DNA from: Engraulis encrasicolus
Lineage: Eukaryota; Chordata; Actinopteri; Clupeiformes; Engraulidae
DNA: 64,000 nt
Assembly (NCBI RefSeq): GCF_034702125.1
Contig: NC_085866.1
Coordinates: 21,030,687-21,094,686, forward strand
Direction: 5' to 3'
The first letter of the stretch is position 1, and the number at the start of each line of letters is the position of its first letter. The notes beneath the pieces were generated by a model that ran no database searches, was not told where the DNA came from, and saw nothing but the letters and a program-made list of their open reading frames with translations. Below, piece after piece: positions 25,139-38,894 of the stretch. The translations under genes were made by a program, and so were the position numbers.

Positions 25139-25318
25139 AAACAGAAAAACAGGAAGGGAATTAAACTAATAAACTGATAAACATGTTTGTGTTACTCCGC
25201 ATTGAGGCTTAACTAATGGGTATTTCATATCTTATGGAAAACAACTGAAGCATTGGCCAAATGCATCGGGACGACACCAAACATCACCAAATACAGAGAA
25301 CTTCCTTTTTTTGGTTCA

Positions 25319-25400
25319 GACTGCAATGTTTGTATGTATTCCCTGAAGACTGCAATGTTCCTATTCCCTTAAGACTGCAATGTTGGTATTCCCTGAGGGT
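25319..25400. repeat. short minisatellite, about 33-bp unit, 3 copies
   Basis: GACTGCAATGTT followed by TATTCCCT(G/T)A recurs at about 25319, 25349 and 25373. Confidence 0.8.
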
Positions 25401-25445
25401 GATGTTCTACCCTGTTCCTCAACAGTGAAACCAGGAATCACCTGT

Positions 25446-25691
<246 letters not shown>

Positions 25692-25944
25692 ACTCAAATT
25701 GAAAAATACAATTAAAGTACCCCCCCCCACCCCAAAATCCTTCTAAAAGCACATCTTTGAGCTGTGAAATAAGGCTTAATGCATTGTATCCAAGTTAAGA
25801 CTGTTTCTGCTTGAAAGATGTGTGTACATAATTCGTATCATGTTCAAAGTCCGCATTCATAAAACGTTCACGTTTATGGTAATTTGCCAAAACGTTTTGT
25901 AATTGATGATTAATGTTCAGTTTATTTCCCCCCTGCAAAATCTT

Positions 25945-25986
25945 TTTATTTATTTATTTATCTATCTATTTATTTATTTATTTATG
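25945..25986. repeat. (TTTA)n microsatellite
   Basis: Short TTTA tract with TCTA variants. Confidence 0.9.
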
Positions 25987-26237
25987 TTTCATCTAGCCAG
26001 CCACATCGTTTGTTGTTGTCTTCTTTTATTGTCTGTAGCTGTGTCGGAGGCAGGCAGCAGCTTCAAAGTTATAACGGCTGCCTAGTGATGATCACACGCA
26101 GGTGTTTGATGTTCAGTTCCTCTGAACTAAATGTCTGCAATCAAAGTGGACTGCCTGCCTGTCTCTCCTTTCAGCAACCGTTTCACAGGCAGGCAGCAGG
26201 CCGGACCTGGCCATTGGGGGAGTGTTTTCACACACAG

Positions 26238-26541
26238 TGTGCATTCCAATATGAGACCTTGCGTCCTCCACTTGGGCTTGTGGCCTCACGTTTTGTTGAA
26301 GCCCCGCCTCAATGGAGAAAACAATTAAGTTTCCCCATTGTCAGCCTAGACACACCAATTTTTGGTGGACTATTCTTCATTTACCATCCTGTTTGAAAAT
26401 CAGAAAATGACTTTACAATTGAGCTTTTGTGAGATATTGAAATATAATGCTGTTGTTAGTGATGTCACCACGACATATTACTTCTTTTTACAAAGCCACA
26501 AGCACAAGTGGAGGACGCAAGGTCGCATATTGGAACGCACC
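26238..26541. mobile_element. 304-bp TIR element (MITE)
   Basis: Left arm GTGCATTCCAATATGAGACC then TTGCGTCCTCCACTTG; the right arm is its reverse complement with few changes (CAAGTGGAGGACGCAAGGTC, then ATATTGGAACGCAC). Arms are about 35 bp. No clear target duplication. Confidence 0.82.
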
Positions 26542-26559
26542 CACAGCAACTGATGTACC

Positions 26560-26589
26560 CAGGGAAGCCGACAGTGGGGGGGGGGGGGT

Positions 26590-26624
<35 letters not shown>

Positions 26625-26648
26625 GAGCAAAAACTGTCAGCGGCCCTG
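26560..26648. mobile_element. hAT-like element, family F, miniature copy with G-run core
   Basis: Ends CAGGGAAGCCGACAG and CTGTCAGCGGCCCTG. Flanks GATGTACC and GGTGTACA match at 6 of 8. Almost all internal sequence is a run of G (about 26576-26622) broken once by T. Confidence 0.8.
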
Positions 26649-26965
26649 GGTGTACACACTACGCCAGGCGTGGGACACGGTGGGTCTTAGTCTCAGGGCT
26701 ACCGTTGCTTCAGCCACATAAGTGGAGGGCTACCCACTGGACATTTTCAATTAAACAATTACGTGTTTATGGCAGAAATTAATGTAATCCAAATTATTAG
26801 GCTGTGTGTGTGGATATAGATAAAAAATTTATATAGTTCATCAGAATGCCCCATCAATGAAGATCAAATATTTTTTTGACTATTCCAGTGACTGTGCACT
26901 GCATATCATACAGTACTTGCTACACACCTTGCACTACACAGTACAGGGGCAGAAAATAAGACAAA

Positions 26966-26997
<32 letters not shown>

Positions 26998-27410
26998 CAC
27001 ACACACAAACACACACACACTAACAAACACACACCTTAGTAAGTGTCTTTGTCATGCCAAACGTTCCACTGTGTATATGAAGCACAATGGCTGGTCAGAG
27101 GTTATCATGCCTGACACAGCACGCACACACAAAGGTCAAAGGTTACATCATGTCATCTTTCAGAGGACACATGAGAGACCATTTGAGATGAGATGACAAC
27201 CCCTCATTTCCTCTCTGCGTTGCCTAATCCCCAGCCCCCAGCCCCCAGCCCTTGCGAATACGCAGCCCTTCCTCATTGTTGTCTGTTAGGCTTTTTTAGA
27301 ATCTCTCTCTCCAAACATGTTGTCATGGCAATATCGAACACTGTTACCATGGAGAAGTGATCATCCCTCTAGCCAGGTCACACCAGCGCTGGTTTTAACC
27401 CCACTTCAGA
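26649..27410. other. intergenic; CGCA tract at 26968-27000
   Basis: No gene recognised. A short CGCA/CACA microsatellite and a CCCCAGCC triplet repeat near 27230. Confidence 0.5.
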
Positions 27411-27411
27411 G

Positions 27412-27609
27412 CTGAGTTGCCAGATTAGGTGGTTTTCCCCCATATTGTTTTTATTAATAAGATGACAATGTGGGCAAATGATTCTGTAGGTTTTATAGAT
27501 TTATGGCCATAGAATAGAAGTATCTTTAAATTGAGTCGAATTTGGTGTCTTCCGGTGTTTTTTGAGCCTTTATTGGGTTAAATAGCATCAGTCACATCTG
27601 GCAACCCTG
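27412..27609. mobile_element. hAT-like element, family E, diverged copy
   Basis: Left end GTTGCCAGATTAGG, right end CACATCTGGCAACCCTG, as in 8713-8914. No convincing target duplication remains. Confidence 0.7.
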
Positions 27610-27723
27610 TTTTCGAGGTGCATCTCTCTCCCTGTGCTACAGGAAGTGAAGTGCATTCAGAAGACTGCCTTAAGAGGACACATACAAAGAGAAAGAGAGA
27701 GAGAGAAAGAAATACACATGCAT

Positions 27724-28069
<346 letters not shown>

Positions 28070-28199
28070 GTGCCACATACAGTAAATCATGGAAGTAGAG
28101 TCTAGTTGAGGCTTCACAACATGGACAATACATCTGACTCCTGCTCCCACCGCTGCTGCTAACTTCAAAGCATCTTCACAGGATGGACAAAAATACATC

Positions 28200-28690
28200 T
28201 ACGGTATAGATCTAAGAGATCTAAGAATATCTACGGTAGCCAAGAGAGGTCAAACAGACTGTGCCTGCCTCCCGAGGCCAGCAGTTAGTGGCGACCTTTA
28301 TAATTTACCGCGAGCTGAAGCTGCCTGGCATACAAAACAAGGGCAGATATTCGACTCTATAAGAAGGGTGTATGAATGTGGATGTCTTATGTATTATGCT
28401 TTTTGTTTGTCTGTTTTTTTTATAATGTACATATTTATGTCTTGTTGATAATTTGGACCCTGAGTCTATTCACTAAAGTTTATATATAAGCTCCTATTGT
28501 TTTTTTCATCATGTATTAGCCCCATAATCTTATTTTTTAATATACGTATATATATATAGGCCTATCTAATTATTCTGTATGCTGATTGTGATGCGTGTTT
28601 GCCTTATGTCTTAATGCCACTACCAACGCAAGATTTCCATTTCATGTAAGTTTAATGGACAATAAAGAAGTCTAAGAAGTCTAATGCAAA
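28200..28690 (+). mobile_element. possible LINE 3' UTR
   Basis: The sequence ends CCATTTCATGTAAGTTTAAT, then GGACAATAAAGAAGTCTAAG and AAGTCTAA, a duplicated short 3' tail like those of teleost non-LTR elements. No coding part recognised. Confidence 0.35.
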
Positions 28691-29294
28691 CCGTTCTGCC
28701 AGTGGAACGCTGTAATTGTCATTGAAAAGATTTTACACAGAGCTTTAGTTACAACATTCTGATAACAGTTCCTTTAGGACAGGGACCATGTCTTAATAGG
28801 CTTAACTAATACACAACTAAACTATGCAAAAGGACCATAGTTATGTGCAAAAATAAAGCAATCATACAATAAGGGCAGATATGCACTTTAGTCTTAGACT
28901 AGACGACACAACCACAATATGCAAAAAAGTATTAGTGTATTCAGGTAAATTTGGCCACTTTTTTGCAAGTGAATGTCCAAAAGTGGTCCAATGTACCTGA
29001 ATTCAGCCCTATGTTTGAGGATAATAGTGGTTTGCGCAATCAGTCAGTTTGTTAGAAAATGAATTTGGAACCTTACATGAGTATTGGAAAAACACAAGTA
29101 GGCCTATCCCAATATTACAGATATTACAGATTTATTTCACGCCATGATTGATGATTTTTCTTGACTAAAAGTCAATGTGATGCATTGACCTTTTGGGTCC
29201 ATTCAGGTTTCGAAAGGAGACTATTCTCACTGTCAGTGGTGCAGCAGGTATTTATGGTTATAAAACAGCTGTGTTTTCAAACTTTGTGCATTTG

Positions 29295-29295
<1 letters not shown>
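28691..29295. other. intergenic with a short hairpin
   Basis: At 28935-29005 an imperfect inverted repeat (ATTCAGGTA...TTTGGCCAC against GTGGTCCAATGTACCTGAAT) could form a hairpin. No gene recognised. Confidence 0.5.
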
Positions 29296-29298
<3 letters not shown>

Positions 29299-29379
<81 letters not shown>

Positions 29380-29407
29380 ACACGCACGCGCTCACCTGTG
29401 CAATACT

Positions 29408-29442
<35 letters not shown>

Positions 29443-29450
29443 ACTGTGTA

Positions 29451-29491
<41 letters not shown>

Positions 29492-29610
29492 ATGCGCTCA
29501 CGTGTGCAATACTGATTGTGTGTGTGTGTGTGTGTGCGTGCATGTGAACATGCGTGTGTGTGTGTGTTTGTGTGTGTGCGTGTGCATGTGAACATGCGTG
29601 CGTGCGTGTG
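29299..29610. repeat. GT-rich compound microsatellite with a repeated spacer
   Basis: GT tracts (29299-29376, 29416-29438, 29457-29490, 29515-29535) are separated by repeats of GTGCAATACTGATTGTGTG. The same spacer word with GATGGTGTG occurs at 24622, so the satellites share an origin. Confidence 0.88.
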
Positions 29611-29989
29611 TGTGTGTGGTGTGTGGTGACCTGCCATTAAGGCCACAAATGGTTCCATTCGGCCTCTCAGATGTCCTCACCTCTCCCATCGAGAGTCTCA
29701 TTGCTACCCCCATAAACGACAGCAAAGGAAGACAAAGAGGGGAAGAAGAAAGAGAGAGGTGGCATAAACGAGGGGAGGTTGTCATGGCAACCTGTTCTGA
29801 ACGCGTCTAACCCCTCTCTCGCTCCGATCAGTGCATCATCCAGATATTGCGAAGCAGAAGAGTGACACGTGGTGGCTCCTTATGTGCAAGCTGTGCTCGG
29901 CACACAAGTGCTATTTTTTACACTCCGATTTTATCTCCGGTTTTCTCTCTATACCTCTCACTCGTTTGTCCTGTTGCTTTCTCCCCTCT

Positions 29990-30313
29990 CTCTCTCTCTG
30001 TCTCTCTCTGTCTCTGTCTCTCTCTCTCTCATGCACACACTGTCCCTTGGTCTGTCTCACACTCTCTCTCTCTCTCTCTGTCTGGCTCTTGTTCTATTTC
30101 TCTCTGCGTCACTGTCTTTGTCTCTCTTACTCTACCTCTCTCTCCCTCTCTCTCTCTCTCGCTCTGTGTCGATCTTACTCTCTCACTTTCACTCTCACTC
30201 TCTCACTCTCTCTCACTCATGCACACACTGTCCCTCTGTCTGTCTCACACTCTCTCTCTCTCTCGGTCTGTCTCTTGTTCTCTTTCTCTCTGCGACAATG
30301 TCTTTGTCTCTCT

Positions 30314-30349
<36 letters not shown>

Positions 30350-30385
30350 ATCTTACTCTTTCACTTTCACTCTCTCTCTTTTTTT
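29990..30385. repeat. CT-rich minisatellite, unit about 190 bp, 2 copies
   Basis: Two copies each contain CATGCACACACTGTCCCT, GTCTGTCTCACACTCTC, CTGCG(T/A)CA and TGTCGATCTTACTCT in the same order. Confidence 0.88.
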
Positions 30386-30591
30386 TATTCTGCCATGGAA
30401 AAGGTGCATGTCTACATAGTTGTCCTTCTGCTCTGCTCTGCTAGTCTGCACACTGCATCGTGCTTGAGTCATGTGTCACCTATGTAGCCTAAGGTGTGTT
30501 CCCCCCCTCCATCGGCAGTCACCAATTAACACCATTAGAAGAGCTCGAGTGTGGCTCAACATTTGCAATGCTGATTTTTCTCACCCCTGGG

Positions 30592-30745
30592 TAGGGTTGC
30601 CAACTGTCCCCTTGAAACACGGAATCGTCCCGTATTTAGAAACAAAAGTAAGCCTATATTCCGTATTGAGCTGAAACGGGTCGCAGTTTGGTTAAAATGC
30701 AGGAAACCGCATCTAATAGAATTTGACCACCCCGCGCTAGGGTTG
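30592..30745. mobile_element. MITE-like repeat, family D, copy 2
   Basis: Begins TAGGGTTGCCAACTGTCCCC and shares ordered blocks with 7811-8019. A second TAGGGTTGCC starts at about 30739. Confidence 0.65.
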
Positions 30746-30844
30746 CCACATCTCAATGGTAAAAAAACGTGACACATTGACGCGTGAGCACAAAGCATTA
30801 ATGATATGTATTTATTTCAAGTAACATGAAGACGTACATTATAA

Positions 30845-31415
30845 AAAAACAGGACTAAAACATCTTTTTTCCACCTCCGCAACATAGCCCGCCTTTGACC
30901 ACCCTTTCACCCTCAGCTGCGGAAACTCTTATCCATGCTTTTATCACCTCCAGACTTGACTACTACAACAGCATTCTGTATGGCCTCCTCTCAAATGCTC
31001 TTCAAAAACTGCAATATGTCCAAAACTGTGCTGCCCGGCTACTCACCCGCACCTCTTCCAGAGAACACATCACCCCCATCCTCTGTCAACTTCACTGGCT
31101 TCCCATAAAACAGCGTATACACTTCAAGATCCTCCTCATTACTTACAAAGCCCTAAATAACCTTGCCCCTCTGTATCTCACCAATCTTCTCCACCGTCAC
31201 TCTCCTCCCCGCCGTCTACGCTCCTCTGATGCCAACCTCCTCACCCCCACCATCTAGACAAAATACTGTACCCTGGGGGACAGAGCCTTCTGCATCGCCG
31301 CCCCCACCCTCTGGAACTCCCTTCCCCAGGCCATCCGTGAGTCTGACTCACTGTCATCTTTCAAACAACATCTGAAGACCCATCTTTTCCAGACCACCTA
31401 CAACACATAGGCCTG
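30845..31415 (+). mobile_element. L2/CR1-like LINE fragment, C-terminal RT region
   Basis: A 5'-truncated copy of a non-LTR retrotransposon polyprotein end. It opens with SFFHLRN-like sequence, continues as ETLIHAFITSRLDYYNSILYG, shown here as two overlapping motifs (ETLIHAFITSRL, RLDYYNSILYG), then QLHWLPIKQRIHFKILL and YKALNNLAPLYL. One in-frame TAG at 31255-31257 interrupts it; the frame then continues through APTLWNSLPQAIRESDS to its natural end at 31408-31410. It is a different family from the left-edge LINE and is inactive. Confidence 0.85.
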
Positions 31416-31479
31416 CATACCCAGTTCATCCAATCACCACCGCTGCCCTCCTCCCTGATTGGGGTCATCCCTATGTTGT

Positions 31480-31905
31480 GTGAACTATGAACGAGCTTGT
31501 TCATTTTGATAGATTATGAACTATGAACGTTTTGAGAGCTGTGAACTGAACTATGAACTAGTTCTCGTAGAAAATTAACTTTCCCAACACTGATCATTGT
31601 TCATTTTACCGCTCACTATGATCCTGGACCGTATTCATTTGGCTACTCACAGCATTCCAGGACCATATTTTCATTAAAAAGGATGGGTTACAAATATCTA
31701 AAATAAAGCTTTGAAAAAATAGTGGTGAGTATTATTATTTAGTGGATTACTAAAGGCAGCTTACTAATGGTAACATAGTTAGCAACTCAGATTACTGAAG
31801 GTAACATAGTTAGCAACTAGCTAATGGAAATGAAAATATGGTCCTGGAACGCTGTGAGAAGCCAAATGAATAACGGTCCAGGATCATAGTGAGCGGTAAA
31901 ATGAA
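31480..31905. repeat. inverted repeat carrying a hAT end and satellite units
   Basis: The left arm (about 31480-31680) is the reverse complement of about 31835-32050. It contains a broken hAT terminus (CTTTCCCAACACTG at about 31585-31598), then a satellite unit in inverted orientation. The roughly 150-bp core (31681-31834) has TAACATAGTTAGCAACT twice. Confidence 0.85.
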
Positions 31906-31912
31906 CAATGAT

Positions 31913-32845
31913 CAGTGTTGGGAAAGTTAATTTTCTACCAGAACTAGTTCATAGTTCAGTTCACAGCTCTCAGAACGAACTAGTTCGTTCATAGCTCATA
32001 ATCTTTCAAAATGAAATGAAAAGCTCACAAAATGAACTAGGCCTAGTTCAGTCCCCCCGCCATGTTGGGAAAAAAATGTAGCCTAATTGACAAAGCCCAT
32101 TCTTAGGCCTAATTAGTTTTAACAATGACATTGTTGGATATTAGGCTACTGTATTTCAGTTTTGCATTAAGAGGAGTGGTTTATCATTAGTAGCCTTTAC
32201 AGTGTTTGTTGTTTAGACACTGTGTGTGCCAGCTTAGCGATTTCACTTTTTTTTACTGTATTGACTGGACTTAACACGGGTGCGTGGATTCCGCAACTTT
32301 TTCCAGCACTGTTATTCTCCTTCTCATGCGCAAAATTTGCCAACCTGCAACGCACCAGCAGACAGCTTTCTCTTGTTGTTGGTGGTGCGCGGCACATTTT
32401 ATTTTAAATACGTAGTGAAGCTAGAGCACTCCATTCCAAATGCCCAGAACACGGTCGAAGCGTTTATCTAAAAAGTCACCAGGAAGTTACAAAACTCACT
32501 GTAATAACACTGCGGGTTGGATGCTGGCCGCTCTGATTTTAAGTAGACTATCCTGCTGTTTGCTTGGTCCCGCCTCTTTGCACGAGACGAAAGATGCTGT
32601 CAGAGAGAATGGATAAGACATAAGACTCTCTGGCACTGTGTTTAGTCGCGGTTTCTGCAGGAATATTAATTAAATCTGGCAACTACGAGATGAACGGAAT
32701 GAACGTGTCGTTCACTGGCTCCAGAATGAACGCGTTCATAGTTCGTTCATCATCTAGGAAATACAGCGCGTTCAGTTCACATTCGCTGAAAATATGAACG
32801 AGTTCATGAACTTTCGTTCATTGAACGCGTTCGGGTACAACACTG
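31913..32845. mobile_element. non-autonomous hAT element, 933 bp, intact ends
   Basis: Starts CAGTGTTGGGAAAGTT and ends GGGTACAACACTG. A perfect 8-bp target duplication ACAATGAT lies at 31905-31912 and 32846-32853, and both copies are satellite sequence. Subterminal GAACTAGTTC/GTTCATGAAC words are abundant. No transposase frame is visible. Confidence 0.9.
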
Positions 32846-32853
32846 ACAATGAT

Positions 32854-33668
32854 CCGGTATTATTTTGAGCAGTAACATAAACAATGGTCCTGGATCTCCT
32901 GAGTAATAAATAAACTCTGGTCCTGGATCACTATGAGTGGTAAGATTGACAATGATCCAGGATCACTGTGAATGGTAAAATAATCACTGGTCCAGGATCA
33001 TCGTGAGCGGTAAAATGAAGAATGGTCCTGGATCACTGTGATTGGCGAAATAAACTTCGGTCCTGAATCACTATGAGCAGTGAAATGAAAATCTTCCTTG
33101 ATTGCTGTGAGCGGTAAAATAAATAATAGTCCTGGATCATTGTGAGAGTGGTAAAATGAATAATGATCCTGGATCACTGTGAGCAGTAACATAAACAATG
33201 GTCCTGGATCACTGTGAGCTGTGAAATGAACAATCATCCTGCATCACTGTGAACAGTAAATAAACAATGGTCCTGGATCACTGTGATTGGCGAAATAAAC
33301 TTCGGTCCTGGATCACTGTGAGCTTTAAAATGAATAATGGTCCTGGATTACTGTGAGCGGTAAAATGAACAATGATCCTGGATCACTGTGATTGGTAAAA
33401 TGACCAATAATCCTGGATCATTGTGAACAGTCAATAAACAATGGTCCTGGATCACTGTGATTGGCGAAATAAACTTCGGTCCTGGATCGCTGTGAGCGTT
33501 AAAATGAATAATGGTCGTGGATCACTGTGAGTGGTAAAATAGATAATGGTGATTGGCGAAATAAACTTCGGTCCTGGATGGCTGTGAGCGTTAAAATGAA
33601 TAATGTTCGTGGATCACTGTGAGTGGCAAAATAAATAATGGTCCTGGATCATTGTGAGAGTGGTAGAA
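32854..33668. repeat. 35-bp minisatellite, about 24 units
   Basis: Unit consensus GGTCCTGGATCACTGTGAGC followed by GGTAAAATGAACAAT. A variant ending TTGGCGAAATAAACTTC recurs about every 110-245 bp, hinting at higher-order structure. The array originally continued through 31835-31905 before the hAT insertion. Confidence 0.93.
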
Positions 33669-33905
33669 TGACCATTCCAATTGGTTTCCCTTACTATTGA
33701 TTTCATTTTATTCAGAACAAAGCGTGGGGATAAGAAAATGTTTCGATTGGACACAAGACGCAAATGCTGGACCTGGGTCCTTGTCATCGTGTAGCAACGA
33801 GCATACATGGAACGACCGGAATTGTTTTAAAGCAGAATAAACCTAGTAGGCCTACCCAATCATGTCAAATGGAATTAATTTTTAGTAAGAATTAATTTGA
33901 GTGGC

Positions 33906-34062
33906 TCTGCCCTGGCCTAATGGTGGGGCACTGGGTTACTACGCTGGCGACCGATTCCGGCCAGGGTCATTTGCAGATCCTCCCCCATCTCTCTCTCTTA
34001 CTCGCTTCCTGTCGCCACTCTCTACTGTCCTATCGAAATAAAGGCAAAATGCCCCTAACAAT
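33906..34062 (+). mobile_element. tRNA-derived SINE, family S1
   Basis: CTGGCCTAATGGTGGGGCAC, B-box-like GACCGATTCCGG, CTCGCTTCCTGTCGCCA and TCCTATCGAAATAAAGGCA in order. Confidence 0.82.
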
Positions 34063-34299
34063 ATACATATATATATATAAATAATAAAATTGAGTTAATT
34101 TGGAATTAAACGTCCAATGATCTGAATATGCCGCTGTCGTAAGCCACTTACACATTATATACTTCACCCATTTTTTAGAAGTTATTCAGAGATTAAAGCA
34201 TCAAAGCTGCAGCCGGTCCACCAAATTGACGTTTTCACATGAGTGTGACAGGACATTCAGTACATAACCACTGAGGGATTTGTGCTGGTCTGATGCAAC

Positions 34300-34445
34300 G
34301 TGTGTGAGTGTGTGTGCGTGTGCGTGTGTGTGTGCAACTGTGTGTGTGTGCGAGTGAGGTGCTAGTGGTGTTATTTCCTTGAACACACACACACACACAT
34401 ACACACACACATACACAGACACACACACACACACACACACACTTG
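34300..34445. repeat. GT-rich and (CA)n tracts
   Basis: Interrupted GT at 34303-34357 and CA with CATACA variants at 34384-34441. Confidence 0.9.
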
Positions 34446-34618
34446 CCATCAGGCCATGAGGGGGGGACTCCCTCCATTAGCATGATTAGCGGTGGTGTGT
34501 TAGCATTAGCCATTAGCGGGCGTTTGTTCAATGAGCAGAAAGCAGCTCCCTGGGGACCGGCTAATGGACATCATCTCTTGTTTTTCTCCTGCTGCCCGGC
34601 GGCCTTTCCCAGGAGAAC

Positions 34619-34619
<1 letters not shown>

Positions 34620-34687
<68 letters not shown>

Positions 34688-34703
34688 GAACAGAAAAACA
34701 GGG

Positions 34704-34780
<77 letters not shown>

Positions 34781-34790
34781 AGGAGAAAAA
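34620..34790. repeat. two (GA)n microsatellites
   Basis: GA at 34621-34684 and 34709-34777. Confidence 0.96.
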
Positions 34791-35600
34791 ACAGAGCTTC
34801 CATTTTTACTGGATCATCCATTGAAACACAACAGCCTTTGAAACACAACAGCACATTTCTATTACAGCTGGTCTAGTAGTTCATTCAGTCACCTCAGAGC
34901 TTCTAACTCATCATTTACCCACCTCAAGCAGAGGGCCATAGTCCATGGTCCAAAGGCCAAAAATGGCATATCAGCAGGGGCACCGCCAGGAATTTTGGGC
35001 CCTATGAAAGATTCTAATTTTGGGCCTACACATGAGTCTGTGTTATGGCATGGTCAATGTGATACTATGCACTGATTGAAACTGTATTGATTTGGTTATG
35101 TCTGTTATACAGTAGCACCTTACTGATTGATATTCCTAATGTACTGTGAATTATTAGTACAGAGGAAATCGTCAAGAATATTGAAATAAATTACTGACGC
35201 ATTTAGTTTACTACTCACTCGCTTACTGTACATGAGCTCAGATGCACTCAACTGAGGAAATCAGAGAAGAATTGGCCATAATGGGCAACGACTTCTTGCC
35301 AGTGGCTGTTTTCATGATGCTCATTTAGAGAGCAGAGCGCTTTAACATCAAACATCCATCACTCGTGCACTCTTGTCAGAGGGAATGTTTTTTACAAGCG
35401 TCTCTCACAACCTAAAAGCCAATAGAGTAATGTAATGGGAGTCAAGGTTGGTCTGTGTTGTTGAGTGAAGTCTGTTGGGAGAAATAGACTATGCTTGATA
35501 GATCTCATCACGTTTTTTCCCCATTGTAAGATGTGCTGATGCAGGAATGCATAAATGGATCATTCTACTCAGTTCCGAATCACTCAGTCAAGACACTGCA
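34791..35600. other. intergenic, no gene recognised
   Basis: Around 34980-35040 a GGGGCACCGCCAGGAATTTT word and repeated TTTTGGGCC look like a damaged terminal fragment of a small element. Otherwise unique. Confidence 0.4.
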
Positions 35601-35604
35601 CACA

Positions 35605-35821
<217 letters not shown>

Positions 35822-36275
35822 CCCAAGGGATGGCTAGAGGGAGAGAGATATTGCAATTGTGTATTAGGGTTGAGATACACCAAATTTTATGCATGTTTCT
35901 CATAATTGGCTTGACTTTGAAACAACTGTCCTTAGACTTCAGGAGGAGGCAGACAAACATGATGAGTAAACCACACAGAGGCTTGTGGGGGAGGAAAACT
36001 ATTGAATTGGCCTGGTGGGTCTGATTGGAGACGTTTTTTAAAACAGTAATCACAGATGGTATTCATGCTGATTGAATAGGAGTGATTGCACTGCAAATTA
36101 CAAGAAAAGAAAAAGAAGTCTAATCAAGAATAAGTAGAACTCAGCATTGCATTGTACAGCCCACGCATGCCTGGCCTTCAGGATCTGTCCTCGGTGGACA
36201 CCTTTATTTTAATATCACTTTTACCACCTATTCTTTAGAAAATAAGCCTAAATATATATTTACGTATATATTTTA

Positions 36276-36392
36276 CTTTATTTAGACAGAATGGTGAAGA
36301 ATGGGACAGGAAATGAGTGGGACAGAGACGGAGGATGATCAGGAAATTACCTCGGATCGGGAATCGAACCCCAGTCCCAGGCCTACCACCTA
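36276..36392 (-). mobile_element. tRNA-derived SINE, family S1, truncated
   Basis: In reverse: TTTAGACAGAATGGTGAAGA, GGACAGGAAATGAGTGGGA and GGGAATCGAACCCCAG (B box complement). Confidence 0.75.
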
Positions 36393-37026
36393 TTCTTAAA
36401 TTATTGAATCAATGTTATTTATATATTTATAATAAAATGTATGTGTTTTCGTTGGGGATGGGTTTGTGTTAAAGAGAGGGGGGCTTAGGTCCAATGTACT
36501 GTATCTGGTTCTGTTCCTGCACCTCTGTCTTTATCTTTTGTATGCCTGCCAGCAATTAATATATTAAACTATATTTGACTTTGTCTGTATTATCTGTTGA
36601 TGTTGTTATGGTGCTGCAACCACGTTGTCCCCAAGACAAATTTGTCCACAAATCACATACTGTAGAACACATTCTTAATCTCTGGAAGTTGGTCATGTAC
36701 AGTACTGTACCATGTGTCCATCAAATACCTTTTCCTATTGACCCGTTGTTGTCATCGAAAACAACAAACAGATGTATAGGCCTACATTTTGGAATTTACA
36801 GCACTGCTTCTTTCAACAACAAAAAATACAACAGGTTCAGAGCATTTAGTCCCTATAGGTTGTTGTTTGAAGTGGTATTTGAGTGGTCTCCCCAATGTAC
36901 AATTGCACTCTATTCACTTTGCACAGCACCTTTTCCTTTTCCTAGTGTCAGTTCCTGCATTCCCAGAATGTAGAGTACACTTGGGGACGACACCTGCTTA
37001 TGAGACCAGTGGAGAACACGCATGTA
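36393..37026. other. intergenic, no gene recognised
   Basis: Unique-looking sequence. The 132-residue frame at 36575-36973 has no recognisable domain. Confidence 0.4.
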
Positions 37027-38590
<1,564 letters not shown>

Positions 38591-38764
38591 ACCTCCTGTC
38601 TCACTGGGAGTCCAGTCCCACCTATACTATATTTGTCCAGTAAATAGGACAGTAAATAACGCTTGGGAGCGGCTGTATGGAAGTGTGAAAGGAAGCCGAA
38701 GCGGGAAGCAAAGCAGCACGAGTGCGTGCAGGTGCGAACGGACGGAGAGGACAGGACAGCTGTC

Positions 38765-38894
38765 GGTGTGAGCCATTGGCTGAGAGCCCATCTCTCTTAA
38801 TGGTCCCCCCACCACTGTCAGCGCGTACCATTGGTCAAAAGCCCATCTTCCCTGCGCGCACCCAACTATTAGCACGTCCCATTGGCTGAAGGCC
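38765..38894. repeat. short tandem repeat, about 60-bp unit
   Basis: CCATTGGCTGAGAGCCCATC, CCATTGGTCAAAAGCCCATC and CCATTGGCTGAAGGCCCATG follow one another at about 60-bp spacing. Confidence 0.8.

Noticed and set aside
36575..36973. 132-codon single-exon gene
   Set aside because: No recognisable domain, composition like non-coding DNA, and no supporting splice or poly(A) context.
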